Positions 59,872 to 64,000 of a DNA stretch of 64,000 nucleotides are shown one piece after another (the stretch's first letter is position 1; every line of letters starts with the position of its first letter). Origin of the DNA: CAYRUD01 sp964427425 (lineage in GTDB: Bacteria; Chlamydiota; Chlamydiia; Chlamydiales; FEN-1388). Under the pieces are notes generated by a model. The model had not been told where the DNA came from. It did not search any database and worked only from the letters and a program-made list of their open reading frames with translations. The position numbers were made by a program, and so were the translations under genes. The stretch spans positions 186,001-250,000 of the forward strand of contig CAYRUD010000014.1 of the NCBI GenBank assembly GCA_964427425.1. Reading direction: 5' to 3'.

Positions 59872-60769
59872 GAAGAAAGTTTCATTTACAAACTCACAGA
59901 CAATAGTTTTCATTGTCATATTGAGTGCTATTTGTGCCTTTGTGCTCTCAATTTTGGCGAGTTCTTTGAAGGATCCCAAAGATGAGGCGAAGGTTGTCGA
60001 TCGTAGTAAGCAGCTTCTTATCGCAGCGCGTATATTCGATCATACGGGGAATTTTCTTATTGAGGAGAGTGGAAAATTCAAACCCGCCGTCTATGATAAG
60101 ACAACAAAGCAGCTTGTCGTGGCGAATACCCCACAGCCAGCTTCTAACGCAGATGTTGTAGATATTGTAGAATCAAGAGTCCGCCCTATGTTAGTTGATA
60201 AAAGTGGCTCTCTCATAACTCCAGAAGAGGCTCACATCTCCTTCAATCACTATTTAAATGAGCATAAGAAAATTGGTTTTTCGGGTAGTGACTACTTTCC
60301 TGTATACGAAGTATATCTTACGCCATTTGAAAAAGGGGGCAATCAAAAGCCATGTTGCTATGTGATCCCGGTATCTGGATTTGGCTTATGGGATTATATC
60401 TTTGGTTTTATTGCTATTAAACCAGATGGTAAGACTGTTCAGGGCATTTCTTGGTATGATCAAAAAGAGACGCCAGGTCTGGGGGCAATAATTGCCGAAG
60501 CTGACTGGCAGGCGCAATTCCAAGGAAAACTGATCTTTATTCCAAGCAATGATGGTGAAGTTGATTTCGATAAAGCGCCTATTGGGATTAACGTAGTTCG
60601 GGGAAAGGTCAAAGAAGTTATCGGAGACGCTCCAAAATCACGAGCTTCTGTGGATGGTATAGCCGGAGCAACTCTTACCGGAAATGCCGTTACAAGGACA
60701 TATAAAGAGACTTTAGAGCTCTATAGGCCATTTTTTAAGAAATTAGCAAAAGGTGAAGAGGGCAAATAG
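59864..60769 (+). CDS. nqrC: Na+-NQR subunit C (FMN-binding)
   Basis: 301 aa starting at a GTG inside nqrB, with a very strong AGGAGGAG Shine-Dalgarno. One N-terminal membrane helix (IVFIVILSAICAFVLSIL) anchors a periplasmic FMN-binding domain. The covalent FMN attachment motif is in GIAGATLTGNAV (Ala replaces the first Ser of the usual SGAT). Other family text is FGLWDYIFGFIAIKPDGKTV and YDQKETPGLGA. It belongs to the nqrBCDE operon. Confidence 0.94.
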   Translation: MHKKKVSFTNSQTIVFIVILSAICAFVLSILASSLKDPKDEAKVVDRSKQLLIAARIFDHTGNFLIEESGKFKPAVYDKTTKQLVVANTPQPASNADVVDIVESRVRPMLVDKSGSLITPEEAHISFNHYLNEHKKIGFSGSDYFPVYEVYLTPFEKGGNQKPCCYVIPVSGFGLWDYIFGFIAIKPDGKTVQGISWYDQKETPGLGAIIAEADWQAQFQGKLIFIPSNDGEVDFDKAPIGINVVRGKVKEVIGDAPKSRASVDGIAGATLTGNAVTRTYKETLELYRPFFKKLAKGEEGK

Positions 60770-60838
60770 AGCCCTCTCTTCTTATTTGCCGTTTTGTAGG
60801 TCAAAGACAGAGTAGAGAGAAACAGAAAAAAGGACTGT

Positions 60839-61480
60839 ATGTCAGAAAAATCAGGAAATCTTCACTACTTGACGGATCAAATACTGAATAGTAATCAGGT
60901 CTTAGTTGCTGTCTTGGGTATTTGTTCAGCTTTAGGTGTTACGAATAGATTGTCAATAGCTCTCACTATGGGACTCTCGGTGACTTTCGTAACGGGCTTT
61001 AGCTCTCTTTTTGTGTCTATCCTCCGATCATATACTCCTGACAGTGTTCGAATGATTGCCCAGTTAGCTATCATTTCTTTATTCGTGATTATCATTGATC
61101 AGTTTCTACAAGCTTATTTCTTCCAGATCTCGAAAGTATTAAGTGTCTTTGTTGGTTTGATCATTACCAACTGTATTGTTATGGGTCGTACTGAAGGTAT
61201 GGCTAAAAATGTCTCGCCTATACCTGCCTTTTTAGACGGTGTCGGCGCTGGGCTGGGATATGCTATTGTGCTAGCAATTATAGGAATAATACGTGAGATA
61301 TTTGGCTTTGGTCAGATTTTAGGCATGCAGGTGATACCTCTTTCTTGGTATGCATCACCATTTCATCCTGATGGATATCAGAATATAGGTCTTATGGTTA
61401 CACCGCCTGCTGCGTTCTTCTTGATTGGATTCTTGATTATGGCTGTCAATCTCTTGAGACAACCTGCAAAGAACCGCTAA
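60839..61480 (+). CDS. nqrD: Na+-NQR subunit D
   Basis: 213 aa with six predicted membrane helices, and family motifs LVAVLGICSALGVTNRLSIA, QLAIISLFVIIIDQFLQAYF, and GLIITNCIVMGRTEGMAKNV, then DGVGAGLGYAIVLAIIG. NqrD and NqrE are homologous inner-membrane subunits (RnfA/RnfE-like) that form part of the sodium path and hold an Fe centre. It sits between nqrC and nqrE in the same direction. Confidence 0.94.
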   Translation: MSEKSGNLHYLTDQILNSNQVLVAVLGICSALGVTNRLSIALTMGLSVTFVTGFSSLFVSILRSYTPDSVRMIAQLAIISLFVIIIDQFLQAYFFQISKVLSVFVGLIITNCIVMGRTEGMAKNVSPIPAFLDGVGAGLGYAIVLAIIGIIREIFGFGQILGMQVIPLSWYASPFHPDGYQNIGLMVTPPAAFFLIGFLIMAVNLLRQPAKNR

Positions 61481-61519
61481 GTAAAAAATGAAGTGAGAAC
61501 TAAAAAGTAGAGAATTCTG

Positions 61520-62230
61520 ATGACAGCGCAACTCATGGGGCCTTACGAGCCTATCAATCTGGTCGGACTATTAATACAAGCAATCTTTATAGAGAACTTC
61601 TTACTCGCTAACTTTCTAGGAATGTGTAGCTATCTTGCATGTTCTACAAAATTAAAAACAGCGAATGGACTAGGGGTCGCTGTCGTTTTTGTTCTTACGT
61701 TTTCTGGTGTTTTGAATTGGCTAGTTCATCACTATGTAACTGCTCCGGGAGCTCTTTCGTGGCTTTCGACATTCGGGGTTCAATCAGCTTCAGAAATTGA
61801 TCTTTCATTTCTAGAATTTCTCCTCTTTATCTCGGTCATTGCAGCATTTACTCAAATGACTGAACTAGTAATTGAAAGGCTTTCTCCATCTTTATATAGA
61901 ACGCTCGGTATATTTTTGCCGCTTATTGCTGTCAATTGCGCAGTTCTCGGCGCCTGTCTTTTTGCAGTGATGCGTGATTATCCTTTTATTCCAAATCTCG
62001 TCTATGTCTTTGGCTCAGGGCTTGGTTGGTGGTTAGCTATCGCTCTTATGGCTGCAATTCGAGAAAAGCTCTCATACTCAAAGCTTCCAAGCGCTGTCAG
62101 TCCAATGGCGATTACGTTTATCATGACTGGGATTATGTCGATGGGCTTTATGGGTTTTACTGGAATCAATCTTTCAAAACCGACAGGAGCTGTCCACACA
62201 GAAGAAGCGAAAGTGAGTGAGGTCAAGTAA
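61520..62230 (+). CDS. nqrE: Na+-NQR subunit E
   Basis: 236 aa with six membrane helices. Family motifs are IFIENFLLANFLGMCSYLAC, VVFVLTFSGVLNWLVHHYV, LEFLLFISVIAAFTQMTELV and IFLPLIAVNCAVLGACLFAV, then GSGLGWWLAIALMAAIREKL. The conserved cysteines of NqrD/NqrE that bind the membrane Fe centre are present (LGMCS and NCAVLGAC). It is the last gene of the operon, and an inverted repeat follows. In C. trachomatis the gene after nqrE is gcsH; here that gene lies upstream of the operon. Confidence 0.94.
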   Translation: MTAQLMGPYEPINLVGLLIQAIFIENFLLANFLGMCSYLACSTKLKTANGLGVAVVFVLTFSGVLNWLVHHYVTAPGALSWLSTFGVQSASEIDLSFLEFLLFISVIAAFTQMTELVIERLSPSLYRTLGIFLPLIAVNCAVLGACLFAVMRDYPFIPNLVYVFGSGLGWWLAIALMAAIREKLSYSKLPSAVSPMAITFIMTGIMSMGFMGFTGINLSKPTGAVHTEEAKVSEVK

Positions 62231-62270
62231 GCCAATAGGTACTCCTAATAGCTGTTTGATCTATTGAATG

Positions 62271-62315
62271 AAGCTCTCTTTGAGAAGGGAAAAGCCTTTC
62301 CAAAGAGAGCTTCTA
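62271..62315. terminator. Inverted repeat after nqrE, probable terminator for convergent genes
   Basis: AAGCTCTCTTT (62271-62281) pairs with AAAGAGAGCTT (62302-62312), with an inner GGGAAAAGCC-type dyad. It lies between convergent nqrE and the cation transporter; T tracts are weak on both strands. Confidence 0.45.
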
Positions 62316-62318
62316 CAT

Positions 62319-63260
62319 TTAGATTCCGGTTTGGAATTTAATATGTGTTTGATCGTGATGTTCTTTCGGCTCTAAGTGGGTAGTAATGTCTAAGGTGTAA
62401 TTCTGGAGCTTGTTCTTGATTTTGGACTCTATTTCTGTCGCGGCTTCATGAGCTTCCATGAGTGGAGCTTCATCAGGAAAAAGAAGGTGAAATTCAATAA
62501 AAATCGTTCTTCCTGATCTCCTATGTCTAAGGCAGTGGTATGAGAGGCCTTTTTTATCTGTTATTGAGGATAAAAGAGATCGAAGCTCTCTATCAACTGT
62601 CTCGTCACTTTCATCCATGAGACCACCGATGGATACTTTTACAAGCTTAATCCCTGAGTAGAGAATATTGCATGCAGCTCCTATCGCAATGATGGGATCT
62701 AACCAGAGCATATCAGTTGCATTGACTGCAAAAAGACCTAAAACGACCGCAGAGCTTGTGACACAATCTGTGAGAAGATGCTTTCCATTCGCAGACAAGA
62801 TAATCGATTGGTAGCGTTTTCCTTTCATAAGGAGCCATGATCCCAAAAGACCATTTACAAGAGTTGCTGCTGCGATAAAGAAAATACCATCGGAGAGATT
62901 GGTTAAGGTAACTCCATGAATGAGTTGGAGGGTTGACTCATACAAAATATAGAGAGCCGCGAAGGCGATCATTGCTCCTTCAAATCCAGCTGAGAAAAAG
63001 CTGATTTTATCATGGCCATATTGATGGTTTTTATCAGCAGGTTGGTGGGACAGCCACATGCTGTATGTCGCAAATCCAACAGCAAAAACATGAATGACAG
63101 ACTCCGAACAGTCGGAGAGAATTGCTGATGACCCTGTAATCAAATATGCGTACGTTTTTATGATGAGAAGAATAATACCGGTGGTAAAAGAAATTCGCAT
63201 TGCGCGATTCATCTTTTTCTCCAAAGAAGTCGAAGAATGACGGTATGCCATATTAGCCAT
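62319..63260 (-). CDS. Cation diffusion facilitator (CDF) metal exporter
   Basis: The 313-aa product has six membrane helices and a C-terminal cytosolic metal-binding domain. Zinc-site features include SDCSESVIHVFAVGFATYS in helix 2, the loop NHQYGHDKISFFSAGFEG, and the HxxxD pair in KHLLTDCVTSSAVVLGL of helix 5. The C-terminus has YHCLRHRRSGRTIFIEFHLL and a His-rich end. CDF proteins export Zn, Fe, Mn or similar ions in exchange for protons. The metal cannot be named from sequence. Confidence 0.92.
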   Translation of the reverse strand: MANMAYRHSSTSLEKKMNRAMRISFTTGIILLIIKTYAYLITGSSAILSDCSESVIHVFAVGFATYSMWLSHQPADKNHQYGHDKISFFSAGFEGAMIAFAALYILYESTLQLIHGVTLTNLSDGIFFIAAATLVNGLLGSWLLMKGKRYQSIILSANGKHLLTDCVTSSAVVLGLFAVNATDMLWLDPIIAIGAACNILYSGIKLVKVSIGGLMDESDETVDRELRSLLSSITDKKGLSYHCLRHRRSGRTIFIEFHLLFPDEAPLMEAHEAATEIESKIKNKLQNYTLDITTHLEPKEHHDQTHIKFQTGI

Positions 63261-63440
63261 CGAGCAAAATGTACCTCATGTAGAACACACTCGTAAAGGA
63301 AGACTATCCTGAAATATTAAGTCCGAAAAGAGTACCTCGTTTCCGCATCTTATGAAAAGCGAGAAAAGAAAAAAGAGACACTGAAAAGTTATTTCTAGCG
63401 CCTCTTTTGCGGATATTAATACAAAGCAAATTTGAAGAGT

Positions 63441-64000
63441 TTAGCTTGGACGAGCCTCGAGGTTTCTTCGGACCATCTCAATTTGACGTCTCAGCATATC
63501 ATCGGTAGATACTTTGCTCTCGATAGCCTTGCATGCGTGTAAGATTGTCGAGTGAGTTTTCCCGAATGAAGCTCCAATCATAACTAAAGACTCGCTGATC
63601 ATCTCTTTTGCTAAGAACATGGCAACTTGGCGTGGGACTGCCACATCTTTTGTTCGAGAGCTTCCTCGTAAGTCGCTGACGCGAACTTGGAATACGGCTG
63701 CGACACTCTTGAGGATTGTCTCAACAGAAATTTTCTCCTTAGGAACGAGCTGGAACATATCTCGAAGAGTCTTTTCGACTAATTCTTCAGTAATAGTTGT
63801 ATTGAGGAGTCGAGAATACGCACTCAAACGATTCAACGCTCCTTCAAGTTGTCGAACGTTATGGTTGATGTGCTCTGCGATATGGAAGGCGACGCTATTA
63901 GGGATCTCAAGTCCACACTGCTCTGCTTTGAATTGTAAAATAGCGACGCGTGTCTCGACATCAGGCATGCCAATTTGCGCGACAAGACCCCATTCCATTC
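63441..64000 (-). CDS. dnaA: Chromosomal replication initiator DnaA, 3' part
   Basis: The gene runs off the right edge, so only the last 185 or so residues are seen. They hold the end of the AAA+ domain (EWGLVAQIGMPDVETRVAIL, then QLEGALNRLSAYSRL) and the complete C-terminal DNA-binding domain with its helix-turn-helix and DnaA signature (VAVPRQVAMFLAKEMISESL, then IGASFGKTHSTILHACKAIE). It binds DnaA boxes at the origin. In C. trachomatis a second dnaA copy (CT275) lies close to nqrB-E, so this is probably the dnaA_2 type. No origin-like DnaA box cluster is visible in the neighbouring 180 bp. Confidence 0.95.
   Translation of the reverse strand, partial: MEWGLVAQIGMPDVETRVAILQFKAEQCGLEIPNSVAFHIAEHINHNVRQLEGALNRLSAYSRLLNTTITEELVEKTLRDMFQLVPKEKISVETILKSVAAVFQVRVSDLRGSSRTKDVAVPRQVAMFLAKEMISESLVMIGASFGKTHSTILHACKAIESKVSTDDMLRRQIEMVRRNLEARPS

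Noticed and set aside
63261..63440. A replication origin beside dnaA
   Set aside because: The gap downstream of dnaA is only 180 bp and I could not find a cluster of DnaA boxes (TTATCCACA-like) in it.

Overview
The window reads as a chromosomal segment of a member of the Chlamydiota outside the family Chlamydiaceae (an environmental or Parachlamydiales-type lineage). The best pointers are a near-certain Slc1-type type III secretion chaperone, the partial Na+-NQR operon nqrBCDE beside a second dnaA gene, a UhpC-type hexose-phosphate antiporter, a short HemC, and several gene neighbourhoods that I recognise from memory of the Chlamydia trachomatis map: yidD/DUF155/recO, hemA with a second gyrB/gyrA pair followed by a small hypothetical and rluD, sod/dcrA/rnc/radA/hemC, rpsD/nfo/murJ, and gcsH/nqrEDCB/dnaA. 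Base composition looks AT-rich by eye. There is no rRNA, insertion sequence, prophage, plasmid or CRISPR array in the window.

Layout. 1-4.1 kb: a LysM protein, yidD, a DUF155 membrane protein, a probable recO, and tRNA-Leu(GAG) and tRNA-Arg(UCG). 4.1-12.3 kb: rlmN, long-form hpf behind a strongly structured leader, a stand-alone HsdR_N-like protein, an acidic hypothetical, uhpC, a large DUF115/MptE-like protein and a MORN-repeat protein. 12.4-24.1 kb: rpsD, murJ, nfo and asnS, interrupted by accessory genes (a pair that looks like one frameshifted gene, a 484-aa protein with a CX5R motif, an EamA transporter and two hydrophobic inclusion-protein-like genes). 24.2-35.4 kb: hemA, a PseB-like dehydratase, a tandem-repeat protein, then parE-parC-recX, a small hypothetical, rluD and dtd. 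35.5-42.8 kb: a 1322-aa ankyrin protein with NLS-like basic clusters, a 770-bp intergenic stretch, a coiled-coil protein, khpA and slc1. 43-55.2 kb: sod, the hemD-hemC-radA-rnc operon, a DcrA-like protein, lplA, a SulP transporter, a PpiD-like chaperone, a CBM9-like protein and gcsH. 55.2-64 kb: three tandem paralogues of an unrecognised family, a ComF-like protein, nqrBCDE, a cation diffusion facilitator and the 3' part of dnaA.

Working together, the core genes cover heme synthesis (HemA, HemC, HemD), sodium-motive respiration (NqrB-E), lipoyl-protein biology (LplA, GcsH), translation and ribosome hibernation (RpsD, RlmN, HPF, AsnRS, Dtd, RluD), envelope and peptidoglycan processes (MurJ, LysM, YidD) and DNA transactions (topo IV, RecX, RecO, RadA, Nfo, DnaA). 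Between these conserved blocks sit species- or lineage-restricted genes, mostly Ser/Lys-rich, repeat-bearing or with paired hydrophobic segments. They are plausible type III effectors or inclusion-membrane proteins, and they are where new biology in this window most likely lies.

All assignments come from reading the sequence and from memory of the protein families; no database search was run. Synteny statements are recollections of the C. trachomatis gene order.
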